Shown: positions 18,090 through 26,537 of the stretch, in pieces
Layout of the letters: every line of letters begins with the position of its first letter
Position numbering within the stretch: position 1 is the first letter of the stretch
Origin: Acidovorax sp.
Lineage (GTDB): Bacteria > Pseudomonadota > Gammaproteobacteria > Burkholderiales > Burkholderiaceae_C
Assembly (NCBI GenBank): GCA_018780365.1
Contig: JADMJR010000335.1
Coordinates: 1 to 32,686 of the forward strand
Reading direction: 5' to 3'
DNA length: 32,686 nucleotides
Notes under the pieces: model-generated
Databases searched by the model: none
Told to the model about the DNA's origin: nothing
Seen by the model: only the letters and a program-made list of their open reading frames with translations
Program-made: the position numbers and the translations under genes

Positions 18090-20252
18090 TCACACCGCCT
18101 TTCCGATGCGCCCCTGCCGCAGGGCTTGCACCACCTGTTCCTTGGGTCCGTCGGCCACCACGCGGCCCGCATCCATCACGATGATGCGGTCCACCAGTTC
18201 CAGCAGCGAAGTCCGGTGGCTGATGAGCACCAGTGTGCGGCCCTGGGAAAAGTCAGCCAACCGGCGCTTGATGTCCTCTTCGCTGGAATGGTCCATGGAC
18301 GAGGTGGGCTCGTCGAGCAGCAGCACGGCCGGGTCATTGATCACGGCACGGGCAATCGAGACGCCCTGGCGTTGCCCCCCGGACAGCGACTCCCCCCGCT
18401 CCCCCACCAGCATGTCGAAGCCCTGCGGGTGCGCATTGATGAGCGGCAGGATGCCACCGATCTCGGCCGCCCGCACCACGGCGTCGTCATCCGCCAGCGG
18501 GGCGCTCAGCGTGATGTTGTCGCGCAGCGAGCCGTAGAACAGCATCACATCCTGCTGCACATACCCCATCTGCCGGCGCTGCTCGGCAGGGTCCAGCTGG
18601 CGCAGGTCGATCCCATCGATGAGCACAGCGCCTGTGGTGGGCCGGTACAGCCCCAGGATCAGTTTCTGCAACGTGGTCTTGCCCGAGCCGATGCGCCCCA
18701 GGATGGCCACCCGCTCCCCGGGCTTGATGTTCAGTGTCACGTTGCGCAGCGATGCCGCCTGCTGCCCCGGGTAAGTGAAGCTCACATCCCGGAACTCGAT
18801 GCCCCCCTGGAGCCGTCCCCGGCTGATGAAGCTGGCCCCCTCGGGCCGGTCCACCTCGCGCTTCATCATTTCATTCAGCGAGGTCAGCGCAGTGGACGCC
18901 GTGTGGTACTGCACCAGCAGGCCCGCCACCTGCCCCACCGGGGCCATGGCCCGCGACGCAAGCATGGTGCAGGCAATCAGCCCCCCCATGGTGAGCTGGC
19001 GCTCGCCAATCATGTAGACCCCCAGGATCACAATCACCAGGTTGATGAGCTGCTGCAAGAAGGCCGAGCTGTTGCTGGCCGTGGCCGAGAGCAGGCGCAA
19101 CTGCACCCCCACCCGCGCCAGCAGTGCCGTGCTGCGCTCCCACTTGCGCTGCAACGGCGCCTCGGCGCCCAGCGCTTTCACGGTTTCAAAACCAACCAGG
19201 GCCTCGACCAAGGTCGCGTTGCGCTGTGCCCCCGCACGGTAGGTGGTCTCGGACAGCTCGTGCATACGCCCCTGCACAGCCAGGGCGTACAGCAGCATCA
19301 CCAGGGCTCCGATCAGCAGCGGGATCAGCATGGGCCAGGAGATCCAGCCGATCACCACGACAAAAATCAACCCGAAGGGCAGGTCGATGAACGCCACGAC
19401 CGAGGCCGAACTGATGAAGTCCCGCACGGACTCGAAGGACCGCAGGTTCGCGGCGAACGAACCCGCCGATGCGGGCCGCTGCTCCATGCGCGTGCCCAGC
19501 ACCTTCTCCATGATGTGGGCCGAAAGTTTGACGTCCGCCCGGCTGCTGGCCAGGTCCACAAACCGCCCCCGCAAGGTGCGCAGCACCAGGTCCCCCAAAA
19601 GCATGATGGACAACCCCAGCGCCAGCACCCACAAGGTATCGACCGCGTTGTTGGGCACCACGCGGTCGTACACATTCATGGTGAAAATCGGCATGCCCAG
19701 GGCGAACAGATTGGCCAGCAAAGCGGCCAGCAGCACATCGCGGTACAGGCCATGGTTTTCTGCCAGCACGGACCAGAACCAATGCCCATGCCGTCCGGCC
19801 TTCACCTGCGGCGCACGCGCATCAAAACGCTGGGAGGGCCGCACATACACCGTGGTCCCCAGGTAATCCGCCTCCAGCGCGGCACGCGACACCTGGATCG
19901 GCGCGTCCCCCAGTTCGGGCAGCACCACATGCGCCTCGTCGCGCCCTTCGCTCCAGCCCAGCAGCACGCAGGCGCGCTCACCCTGCAGCAGCAGCACGGC
20001 CGGCAGCAGGGCATCCTTGACCCGCACCAGCGGCTCACGCACCAGGCGGCTGCTCATGTGCGCCCGGCGCGCCGCACGTGCGAACAGGCTGGGCGTGAGC
20101 CGGTGGTTGTCAGCGGGCAGGCCTGCCATCACCGCCTCGGCGGTGGACGGCAGGCCGTGGGCCTTGGCCACGATGAGCAGGCACGACAACAACTCGTCGG
20201 GACTGCCCCCTGCAAGCTCTGCAGGCGGTGCCACACCTGCATTTGAAACCAT
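18090..20252 (-). CDS. lapB: Type I secretion ATPase/permease (LapB family)
   Basis: The ATG at 20250-20252 (M-V-S-N-A-G) has AAGG seven bases upstream and gives 720 residues; an upstream ATG at 20285 is less likely. Order: C39-like domain at about 1-150, ABC exporter membrane domain at about 165-460 with around six helices, nucleotide-binding domain at about 480-720. The NBD shows Walker A (G-R-I-G-S-G-K-T-T), signature L-S-G-G-Q-R-Q, Walker B (A-V-L-L-L-D-E-P-T), and the switch His in I-S-H-R. The C39-like domain is degenerate: D-E-L-L-S-C-L-L replaces the peptidase E-C-G-x-x-C-L, so the catalytic Cys position is Glu. That fits ATPases handling RTX substrates without a cleaved leader. It drives adhesin export with the adaptor and TolC-family channel in this locus. 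Confidence 0.94.
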   Translation of the reverse strand: MVSNAGVAPPAELAGGSPDELLSCLLIVAKAHGLPSTAEAVMAGLPADNHRLTPSLFARAARRAHMSSRLVREPLVRVKDALLPAVLLLQGERACVLLGWSEGRDEAHVVLPELGDAPIQVSRAALEADYLGTTVYVRPSQRFDARAPQVKAGRHGHWFWSVLAENHGLYRDVLLAALLANLFALGMPIFTMNVYDRVVPNNAVDTLWVLALGLSIMLLGDLVLRTLRGRFVDLASSRADVKLSAHIMEKVLGTRMEQRPASAGSFAANLRSFESVRDFISSASVVAFIDLPFGLIFVVVIGWISWPMLIPLLIGALVMLLYALAVQGRMHELSETTYRAGAQRNATLVEALVGFETVKALGAEAPLQRKWERSTALLARVGVQLRLLSATASNSSAFLQQLINLVIVILGVYMIGERQLTMGGLIACTMLASRAMAPVGQVAGLLVQYHTASTALTSLNEMMKREVDRPEGASFISRGRLQGGIEFRDVSFTYPGQQAASLRNVTLNIKPGERVAILGRIGSGKTTLQKLILGLYRPTTGAVLIDGIDLRQLDPAEQRRQMGYVQQDVMLFYGSLRDNITLSAPLADDDAVVRAAEIGGILPLINAHPQGFDMLVGERGESLSGGQRQGVSIARAVINDPAVLLLDEPTSSMDHSSEEDIKRRLADFSQGRTLVLISHRTSLLELVDRIIVMDAGRVVADGPKEQVVQALRQGRIGKAV

Positions 20253-20925
20253 ATGAATTCCTTGTCGCTTAATGTTCGAATTCACTCTAGCAACATAAAT
20301 TCAAACCGCGAAGCACTAAATGGCAGCGCCCGCAGCCACCGCCCCGTCCCCGCTCCCCTGGAACTTGGTCGCCAGTTGCAGCAAATGGACTTGGGGCGTC
20401 AAAAGCGCAAATTGGCCCCGGCGATGGCCGCTTTTTGCCGGTTTTCCCTCCACAACCGGGCTGTAGGGAACAGGCACGATGTTCTGGGAGTGCGGCGCAG
20501 TCAAAAATGGGCCACTGGGGTGAACTTCCGGCCAGCGACTTCCGAGTCTGACACCCCACGGCATAGCCCCATGCCCCCCGCGCGCGCATCGGCCAACACT
20601 TTGCGATGCTGGAGATGACGCTGCTGTGCTGCTGCAGCGGTAAACGGTGCAGTTTCCGGACGGCGTGGGGCGGATGGGCCCTCGCTGAACGTAATGCTCA
20701 GGCCCACGGCGCCGAAGCCAATGTGGCTGGCGCGAAGAGACTGAAGCTTTCGCACTACCAGTCAAAGTCAAGGGGCTGCCCGGGTGCAGCAACACCACGC
20801 GCAGCACCTGCCGCGAAGGGGGTCAAGGGGCTTGCCGCACTCTGTGTTTTTCATGGCACCCCAAAGTTCGACAAGCCCTTTTGGCTCCGTCGCCCACATA
20901 GAATCCCGTCGCGCTTATCGATCAA
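20253..20925. other. Intergenic region, 673 bases, no supported gene
   Basis: The gap lies between the divergent lapB (minus) and the lipoprotein gene (plus). Open stretches occur in several frames, but none has a start with ribosome site or a recognisable protein. It should contain promoters for both operons. Near lapB the strand turns A/T-rich (20275-20305) and reads TAGAGT on the minus strand about 45 bases before the start, a weak -10 candidate. I see no tRNA, strong terminator or repeat. Confidence 0.5.
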
Positions 20926-22170
20926 ATGCCCACAAACTCGCTCCAGACAACGATTCTTCGCTCACATTTTTTAACAATTGGTGCATTCAAAGGCCTCGCA
21001 CTTGTCTCCCTGATGCTCCTAACCGCGTGTGGCACGCTGACCGGGATTCCTTCACACGGCGGCGGCAAACGCTTTGCGACCGAACAACGCCTAGTTTCCG
21101 CCAGCATCCGCTCCACGCTCAAGGAGCTGGACATCTCCAGCCTGAAAGGCATGCGCGCTGCTCTTGTGTTCGACCTGGTGGCAGACGAGGGCGGCGGCAA
21201 CCTTTCTGGCGGGCGATGGAGCCCGGGCCTACTGTTCAGCGTGGGCAGCGCCATGAGCCCGATCAGCAGCACCGTGAACGCCTTTCAGGTCTACAACCTG
21301 GCCGAAGGCGGCACCAACTACACCAACACCAACTCGGGTGGTGCTTCCACCACCACGGGCACCACGCTGCAGACCGGCACCAGCAATACCGTAAGCACGA
21401 GCCAGACCACAGAGACGTCCAGCAGCTCCACCAGCGGCAGCGGCTCCAGCAGCGGAACCAGCACCACGGGGGGCACCAGCACCACTACCAACTACAGCCA
21501 GACCGACAACAACAGCTCCAGCACCAGCGGCAGCTCCAACAGCACGACCAACAGCAACAGCACCACAAACTCTAGCGGGCGCACCAACTCCGACAGCAGC
21601 ACCAACAGCACCGGCAACAGCCGCACTGCGGGCGGCCAGAACTACCAGCGCGAGGCCATTACTCCAGCAGCGGTCACCAGCATCACCAGCACCCAGGGCA
21701 ACCGGCGTGACAACACCGCTTCTTTGCAATACAGGGGGCTGGGCGAGTACCACAACTTCCCCGTTCCCAAAAGTGACGCTAGCCTGCTCATGGGGCTGGT
21801 GCGCAACTACTTCCTGCTCAGCGGCGTAGTACCCACCACGCCCAACGACCCCACAGCCGACGTTCTGGTGTACGTGACTGTAGACATCTTCGGCATCGTG
21901 CGCAGCCGTTTTGATACGCTGATCTACAACAACGAAACAGTCAAAGCCGAGACCAGCTTTGAAATCATGGCCTTTGACCGCGAAGGCAAGAACGTTCTGC
22001 GCCCGCAGCAGGCCAGCAAGGAAGCGCAGTACCGCGAGCACTACCTGATGTGGGCTGGGCCGCTGGAAACAAAAGAAACCGTGCGCGACGGGCAGGGCCT
22101 GCTGGTCAACTTCAAGGACGTGGGCCTGCGCTCGCCGCTTGCAGCAGCTGAACGCACGGAGCAGCCATGA
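20926..22170 (+). CDS. Outer-membrane lipoprotein with Ser/Thr/Asn-rich linker, toxin operon
   Basis: The 414-residue protein begins with a hydrophobic segment ending in a lipobox, L-L-T-A-C, with lipidated Cys at about 35. Residues about 40-128 form a folded segment ([23 protein letters not shown]). Residues about 130-235 are a low-complexity Ser/Thr/Asn/Gly tract. The C-terminal ~180 residues look folded again, with beta-rich text ([11 protein letters not shown]). I do not recognise the family. Its stop overlaps the next start (ATGA), so it is coupled to the DUF2059 gene and through it to the toxin. A tethered lipoprotein with a flexible linker could display or help export the toxin; this is inference. 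No strong ribosome site precedes the ATG. Confidence 0.85.
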   Translation: MPTNSLQTTILRSHFLTIGAFKGLALVSLMLLTACGTLTGIPSHGGGKRFATEQRLVSASIRSTLKELDISSLKGMRAALVFDLVADEGGGNLSGGRWSPGLLFSVGSAMSPISSTVNAFQVYNLAEGGTNYTNTNSGGASTTTGTTLQTGTSNTVSTSQTTETSSSSTSGSGSSSGTSTTGGTSTTTNYSQTDNNSSSTSGSSNSTTNSNSTTNSSGRTNSDSSTNSTGNSRTAGGQNYQREAITPAAVTSITSTQGNRRDNTASLQYRGLGEYHNFPVPKSDASLLMGLVRNYFLLSGVVPTTPNDPTADVLVYVTVDIFGIVRSRFDTLIYNNETVKAETSFEIMAFDREGKNVLRPQQASKEAQYREHYLMWAGPLETKETVRDGQGLLVNFKDVGLRSPLAAAERTEQP

Positions 22171-22709
22171 CTCCAGCCGTCACCAACGTGCTGCGCCGTT
22201 TAGGCGCATCCACCCTACTCGCCCTGGCGGCCTGCCTTGGAGCAGGCCAGGCAGCGGCCCAGACCGCCAGCGATGCCTCCGTGCAAAAGCTGCTTGCCAT
22301 CAACGGCGCACAAAAGTCGCTTGAACAGGCGCTGGCCGGCATGGAAGCGCAAATCCGCCAACAGGTCACGGCAGACATGGTCCGCTACAACGGCGGCAAG
22401 CCGCTGACCCGCACCCAGCAGACTGCGGTGGACCAGGTCGTGCCCAAGGTCGCGCAGCTGCTGCGCGAGAAGCTCAGTTGGGAAACCCTCAAGCCCAGCT
22501 ACATCAGCATCTATAAAAGCCAACTCGACCAGACCGACATCAACCGCTTGCTCAAGCTGTACCAAGACCCGGACTACGTGCGCGTGGTGGAGAAGATGCA
22601 ACTGGTGAACCAGCAATCGGCGCGGGTGATGTTCGAGCAAGTGCCCGCCGTCATGAAGAGCCTTCAGCCGCTGCTGGAAGACGCGGTGCAAAAAGCGCTG
22701 GCGCAATGA
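22167..22709 (+). CDS. DUF2059-family exported protein, toxin operon
   Basis: The 180-residue protein has a signal peptide (about 1-31, ending Q-A-A-A-Q) and a mature helical domain. The text S-Y-I-S-I-Y-K-S-Q-L-D-Q-T-D-I-N-R-L-L-K followed by L-Y-Q-D-P-D-Y matches the DUF2059 pattern, where a helix of the E-E-L-x-x-L-x-x-F-Y kind precedes a short P/G turn. DUF2059 proteins are periplasmic and their function is not known. Both ends overlap neighbours by ATGA: the lipoprotein upstream and the toxin downstream. The last ~34 codons are duplicated at 26436-26537 ahead of the second toxin. Chaperoning or periplasmic handling of the toxin is a guess from context. Confidence 0.85.
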   Translation: MTPAVTNVLRRLGASTLLALAACLGAGQAAAQTASDASVQKLLAINGAQKSLEQALAGMEAQIRQQVTADMVRYNGGKPLTRTQQTAVDQVVPKVAQLLREKLSWETLKPSYISIYKSQLDQTDINRLLKLYQDPDYVRVVEKMQLVNQQSARVMFEQVPAVMKSLQPLLEDAVQKALAQ

Positions 22710-22971
22710 CAAGGCGCAACGCACAAGGCGGGCGCACAAGCTGGCTGGCCCGCCTTGTGGTCTGGCTGATGCTGGTATCGGTGCACACTGCCAGCTTCGC
22801 CCAAGTGGTGCGCCCCATCATCTGGGGGCCGCACGGCGCCCCACAGACCGGGTTTGCGGCCAACGGCACCTTCCTGCAAAACGGCATCATCACGCCCAAC
22901 CCGCACCAGGGCCTGCACACCCTGATGAACATCTCGGTGTGGACGCTCAGCGCCTTTGCGCTCAGCAACAC
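22608..22971 (+). repeat. Leader repeat, copy 1 (DUF2059 end + toxin start)
   Basis: This segment recurs at 26436-26799 with constant offset 3828. Only a few bases differ, all seen in the DUF2059 part (for example GAGCAA against GATCAG). It covers the last ~34 codons of DUF2059, the ATGA overlap and codons 1-88 of the toxin. A further stretch, 23057-23097, also recurs at 26795-26835 after a 90-base gap. Confidence 0.95.
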
Positions 22972-25900
22972 ATCCGACCCCAACTACGTGCAGCCATCGC
23001 TGGCGGACATGGCCACAGCGCTGCACCTCACACCCCAGCAAGCCGCCTCGCAGATCAACACCCTGTACGTGGGCGCGAACCCCTACGCCAGCGTCAACCC
23101 GCCCAACGCCAACACAACGGCCAACATGGCCGCCTACGACCAGATCCTGGCCGACTACGCAGCGCTCGGTGGGGTGGCTGCCACCACCCAGGGACAAGGC
23201 GGCCTGTCCATCTTTGGCTCCGATGCGCTGCTGAACACCCCCGTGTTCCAGGCCGCCCTTCCCAGTGGCCAGGGCGCGGCGGGCGTCGTCATCTCCGAGA
23301 GCATCGAATCGGTGCAAAACACCGCTGCGGTGGCCAACTTCAATGCCATCCAGCTGCAGAACTCCGCGCTGCTGGGCTCACCCATCTTCTACTCCAAGCA
23401 CCGCATCCCCACCGGGCCCGGCGCCGGTGTGGGCAACCCCAACTGCCTCGCACTGGGCGAATGCGCCGCCGATGGTGCCCAGCAACTGCACCAGAACCTG
23501 TTTGGCGCGTTCAACCCGCACAGCGGCGTCGAGTTGGGCTATGTGATACCCGGCGGGCAAGCCCACGCCTTCGACCTCAAGAAGAACCCCCACTTCGCCA
23601 CCTCATTCATGGGCGCGGGAGGCAACGAAACCGGCGACATCAACCCCCGCTCTAACAGCATCCTCGCGCAAAACCTGGCCAAGGCCACCAGCCAACACAT
23701 CAAAGGCCAGCAAGTGGCCTCGGGCATCAACTTCTCGGCGTTTGAAGAAGACAGGGCCCTGTTCATGCAAGGCGTAGACCTGTACGCCCACGTCAACTCC
23801 CCGGCAGAGCAGGCCACACTGGATGCCTTAAAAAGAGGCACCTTGAAGCCCGGCGACGCAGGCTACGAAGCTGCCCAGGCTCTGGCCCAACGCAGCTTCA
23901 GCCGCGCCTGGGCGCAGCACGTCGAATACGACAGCGCCATCGTGCACAACCGCGAGTCCGCCCACTACCAAGGGCAAAAGCTGCAACTGCAAGGCACGGG
24001 CGACCGAGACCTGTTCCAGCAGGGGCTGAACCTGTACTGCAAGAGCTGCGACGCAGAGCAAGAAGAAGGCCTGCGCAAGCTGGCCCAAGGCCAGTTGAAA
24101 GAAGGCGACGCGGGCTACCAACAGGCCCGCGACCTGGCCGAGCAACGCTTCAAGCTCGCCTATGAAAACAGCCTGATGCCGCCGCCCAAGAAAAGCCTGT
24201 TCAAACAACTGGTGGCCGTGGTGGTGGCTGCGGTGGCAGCGTTCTTCATCGGACCGGCGGTGGCGGGCTGGCTGTCCGGCGTCATTCCCGGGGCGACCGC
24301 AACCAGTGCTGCAGGCGCCACCGTGGTGGCAGGCACATCAGGAACCACCCTCACGGTAGGCGGCGCGCTGGCCAGCGGCATCGGCTCGGCTGTGGCCACC
24401 ACCACCAGCGCGTTCCTGAGCACCGGCATCGCCACCGGCAGCGTGAGCCAGGGGCTCAAAGCGGCAGGGCAAGCGCTCAAAGGCGGGCTGGTGACGGCAG
24501 CAGTGGGCATGGTGGCGCCAGCGCTGGGGTACACAGACACCGCCAGCTTGGCCAACCGCTCGTTCAGCGTGGTGGCCCAAGCCACAGGTGCCACCGCAGC
24601 AGGCGGGGGAAGCTTCGGGCAGAACCTGCTGAGTGCCGGGGTGGGTGCGGGCATGCAGGTTGTCGGGGCCCAGGTAGCTGGGGCCATCGGTGACCAATAC
24701 AACGCTGGCACAGCCTTCAACTACGCAGGCCACGCAGCGTGGGGATGCGTGAGCGGGGCGGTGGCCGCGCGCTCAGGCAGCGGCTGCGGCACGGGCGCGG
24801 CGGGCGCCGTGGTGGGCGACTGGGCGGGCCAGCAGGTGCATGCCAACCTCAACGGCAGCAACCCCAACGGCGTGCTGCAAGGCTTTGCCAATGCCGGGGG
24901 CAGCATCGAGGGCACCTCGACCTTCTTTGCAGGTCTGAGCGGTGGCGCCGCAGCCGCCCTGGTCGGCGGCAAGCCCGACAAGGTCCAGCAGAACTTTGGC
25001 ATTGGGCAAAGTGGGGCTGAGAACGCGTTTGTTAACAACACCCTGGCGCACCCGGAAAAAATCAATGACCCATCTGTCAGGGAAAAAATTGCGGCTGCTG
25101 GTAAAAACTGCGGTGGAGTAGAGAGCTGCAAAGCCATGGTCGCGGGGTTGGATGCCCAGATCGACCTCCTGAGTGACGAGAAGATCGCCAGAATGTGCGC
25201 CAGCCGCGCAGACTGCGTGACCAACCGCACGTTGGAGCGAGCAGCCTACGTAGACGCCCGTGATTCAGCCATCGGCAAACTGGATCCTCAGTCGGCGGCC
25301 GTCAGCTATATCAACAGCCAGACAAACACGCCTTACAGTCAAGGCGAAATCGCAGGAGCGGTAACCCGAATCCAAAGAGGTACTGCGGACCCAGCTAATC
25401 CTGTCGACGCGTATGTTCGCAACAGCCTGGATGAAAAGCCCACGATGTTGGCTGCGGTCTTGGGTGTATCGATCATTGATGGGGATGGCGGTGGCAATCG
25501 GGGGCCGGGTGCTAAGGGAAAAACGCCTACGGGCGGGCGGGCTTCCACGGGTGAAAGCTTGTCGGCTCCGACTGGGGGAGCGGTTGTGGGAGAAGTCAAG
25601 ATTCTTCCAGGAGCAAAACCGGATGCCAACGAGCTAAGAGCTGGCCAAGGCTTGGCAGAGCAGTTTGGCTACGACGTTGCGCATCAACCAACAGCGTCTC
25701 AATTGGGGGTTCAGGGCCAACGCACAGCCGACCTGACTGTGAAGGGTGTTGGACAGGTCGATGTCTACACGCCCGTCAGTACAAATCCCAATGTCATAAC
25801 ACGAACAATTGAAGGGAAAAACAATCAAGCAACTGCCGTTCTGGTGCAAACCAGCATTGCAGACGCCGACATGGCCACAGTAGCGGCAAGGACTTGGGGC

Positions 25901-25987
25901 AAGCCTACCGCCCAGAATATTCAAAGCATCTTTTTCCAAAAACCGGATGGAACAATTGTGCGTTTCAATCGACCAACGGGAGGTTAA
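22706..25987 (+). CDS. Secreted polymorphic toxin, CdiA_C tRNase-like C-terminus
   Basis: The 1093-residue protein has an N-terminal signal peptide (W-L-A-R-L-V-V-W-L-M-L, cut near S-F-A-Q at 32/33). No TPS/haemagglutination domain follows. The middle holds two related ~55-residue repeats (about 350-405 and 434-488, each with L-F-x-Q-G-x-x-L-Y and G-D-A-G-Y). A hydrophobic Ala/Gly-rich region follows (about 500-640; V-A-V-V-V-A-A-V-A-A-F-F), like the pre-toxin part of CdiA/FhaB proteins. A VENN-like junction, E-N-A-F-V-N-N, is at 772-778, and the DNA becomes more A/T-rich beyond it. The last ~130 residues (R-T-A-D-L-T-V-K-G-V-G-Q-V-D-V-Y-T-P; W-G-K-P-T-A-Q-N-I) resemble the CdiA_C tRNA-nuclease family. 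The start overlaps the DUF2059 stop by ATGA. The tRNase call is recognition from memory. Confidence 0.85.
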   Translation: MTRRNAQGGRTSWLARLVVWLMLVSVHTASFAQVVRPIIWGPHGAPQTGFAANGTFLQNGIITPNPHQGLHTLMNISVWTLSAFALSNTSDPNYVQPSLADMATALHLTPQQAASQINTLYVGANPYASVNPPNANTTANMAAYDQILADYAALGGVAATTQGQGGLSIFGSDALLNTPVFQAALPSGQGAAGVVISESIESVQNTAAVANFNAIQLQNSALLGSPIFYSKHRIPTGPGAGVGNPNCLALGECAADGAQQLHQNLFGAFNPHSGVELGYVIPGGQAHAFDLKKNPHFATSFMGAGGNETGDINPRSNSILAQNLAKATSQHIKGQQVASGINFSAFEEDRALFMQGVDLYAHVNSPAEQATLDALKRGTLKPGDAGYEAAQALAQRSFSRAWAQHVEYDSAIVHNRESAHYQGQKLQLQGTGDRDLFQQGLNLYCKSCDAEQEEGLRKLAQGQLKEGDAGYQQARDLAEQRFKLAYENSLMPPPKKSLFKQLVAVVVAAVAAFFIGPAVAGWLSGVIPGATATSAAGATVVAGTSGTTLTVGGALASGIGSAVATTTSAFLSTGIATGSVSQGLKAAGQALKGGLVTAAVGMVAPALGYTDTASLANRSFSVVAQATGATAAGGGSFGQNLLSAGVGAGMQVVGAQVAGAIGDQYNAGTAFNYAGHAAWGCVSGAVAARSGSGCGTGAAGAVVGDWAGQQVHANLNGSNPNGVLQGFANAGGSIEGTSTFFAGLSGGAAAALVGGKPDKVQQNFGIGQSGAENAFVNNTLAHPEKINDPSVREKIAAAGKNCGGVESCKAMVAGLDAQIDLLSDEKIARMCASRADCVTNRTLERAAYVDARDSAIGKLDPQSAAVSYINSQTNTPYSQGEIAGAVTRIQRGTADPANPVDAYVRNSLDEKPTMLAAVLGVSIIDGDGGGNRGPGAKGKTPTGGRASTGESLSAPTGGAVVGEVKILPGAKPDANELRAGQGLAEQFGYDVAHQPTASQLGVQGQRTADLTVKGVGQVDVYTPVSTNPNVITRTIEGKNNQATAVLVQTSIADADMATVAARTWGKPTAQNIQSIFFQKPDGTIVRFNRPTGG

Positions 25988-25990
25988 GTA

Positions 25991-26254
25991 GTGCCTAAAT
26001 TCGCTTGTCGCTGCGGCTACGTCATGAATCTGTCTGACGGATCACCCAGCTTTGAACTGGCTCTTATTCCAGAGTCCCGCATTGAGCAAATTGCAGAAAA
26101 ACTAGACGAACCCGAGCATCTAGGCAGTGATGCTTTTTTTGGGCTTGTTGATGAAGTAAAAACTACGGTCTATCGTTGCCCTTCATGCGGAAGAATTCAC
26201 GTTGATGGGGGTAATGGTCTGTTCAACTCTTTTGTTCCTGAGAGTCTGGTCTGA
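25991..26254 (+). CDS. Candidate immunity protein with zinc ribbon
   Basis: The GTG start lies three bases after the toxin stop and gives 87 residues. Two knuckles are visible: C-R-C-G near residue 6 and C-P-S-C-G near residue 62, which could bind one zinc. Between them is an acidic helical stretch (E-Q-I-A-E-K-L-D-E-P-E-H-L). The family is not one I can name. Position directly after a toxin C-terminus, small size, acidic middle and A/T-richer base use all fit an immunity gene for the tRNase-like toxin. A regulatory role for a zinc-ribbon protein cannot be excluded. Confidence 0.7.
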   Translation: MPKFACRCGYVMNLSDGSPSFELALIPESRIEQIAEKLDEPEHLGSDAFFGLVDEVKTTVYRCPSCGRIHVDGGNGLFNSFVPESLV

Positions 26255-26255
26255 A

Positions 26256-26273
26256 GAGGCTTTGTTGCACAAA
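26256..26273. mobile_element. Possible IS5/IS903-group insertion sequence end (relic)
   Basis: GAGGCTTTGTTGCACAAA, directly after the immunity stop codon, resembles the terminal inverted repeat of IS903-type elements of the IS5 family, as I remember it. No matching opposite end and no full transposase are seen. The following open frame (26304 onward) starts with residues that could be a worn transposase N-terminus. It marks the probable junction where the second leader copy was joined. Confidence 0.4.
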
Positions 26274-26303
26274 CCCAGCCCCCTGTGCTGATAGTCTTGG
26301 CAT

Positions 26304-26537
26304 ATGAGTGAAGCTCAGGGTCCAAAGACCCACTACGAGGCCACCGACGGGGCTACGTACAGCGGCAGCGTGTTTGCAGCGCGTAAGATTGATTCAAAGG
26401 CGCGCCCCGCGCAGAGCATCGATGCCAGACCAGTCAACCAGCAATCGGCGCGGGTGATGTTCGATCAGGTGCCCGCCGTCATGAAGAGCCTTCAGCCGCT
26501 GCTGGAAGAGGCAGTGCAAAAAGCGCTGGCGCAATGA
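26304..26537 (+). pseudogene. Fusion relic: possible transposase start joined to DUF2059 tail
   Basis: A 77-codon frame begins M-S-E-A-Q-G-P-K-T-H-Y-E-A-T and continues into V-N-Q-Q-S-A-R-V-M-F, the exact end of the DUF2059 protein (last ~34 residues, with D for E at two places). The first ~43 residues have no match in the upstream gene. The K-T-x-Y-x-x-T-x-x-A-x-Y spacing faintly recalls IS5-type transposase starts. The frame has lost the signal peptide and most of DUF2059, so it cannot do that job. Its stop still overlaps the second toxin start by ATGA, so its translation could drive the toxin by coupling. Confidence 0.6.

Noticed and set aside
20253-20618. 121-codon frame in the gap before the lipoprotein gene
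   Set aside because: There is no ribosome site, its start lies at the lapB start region, and the product has no recognisable feature.
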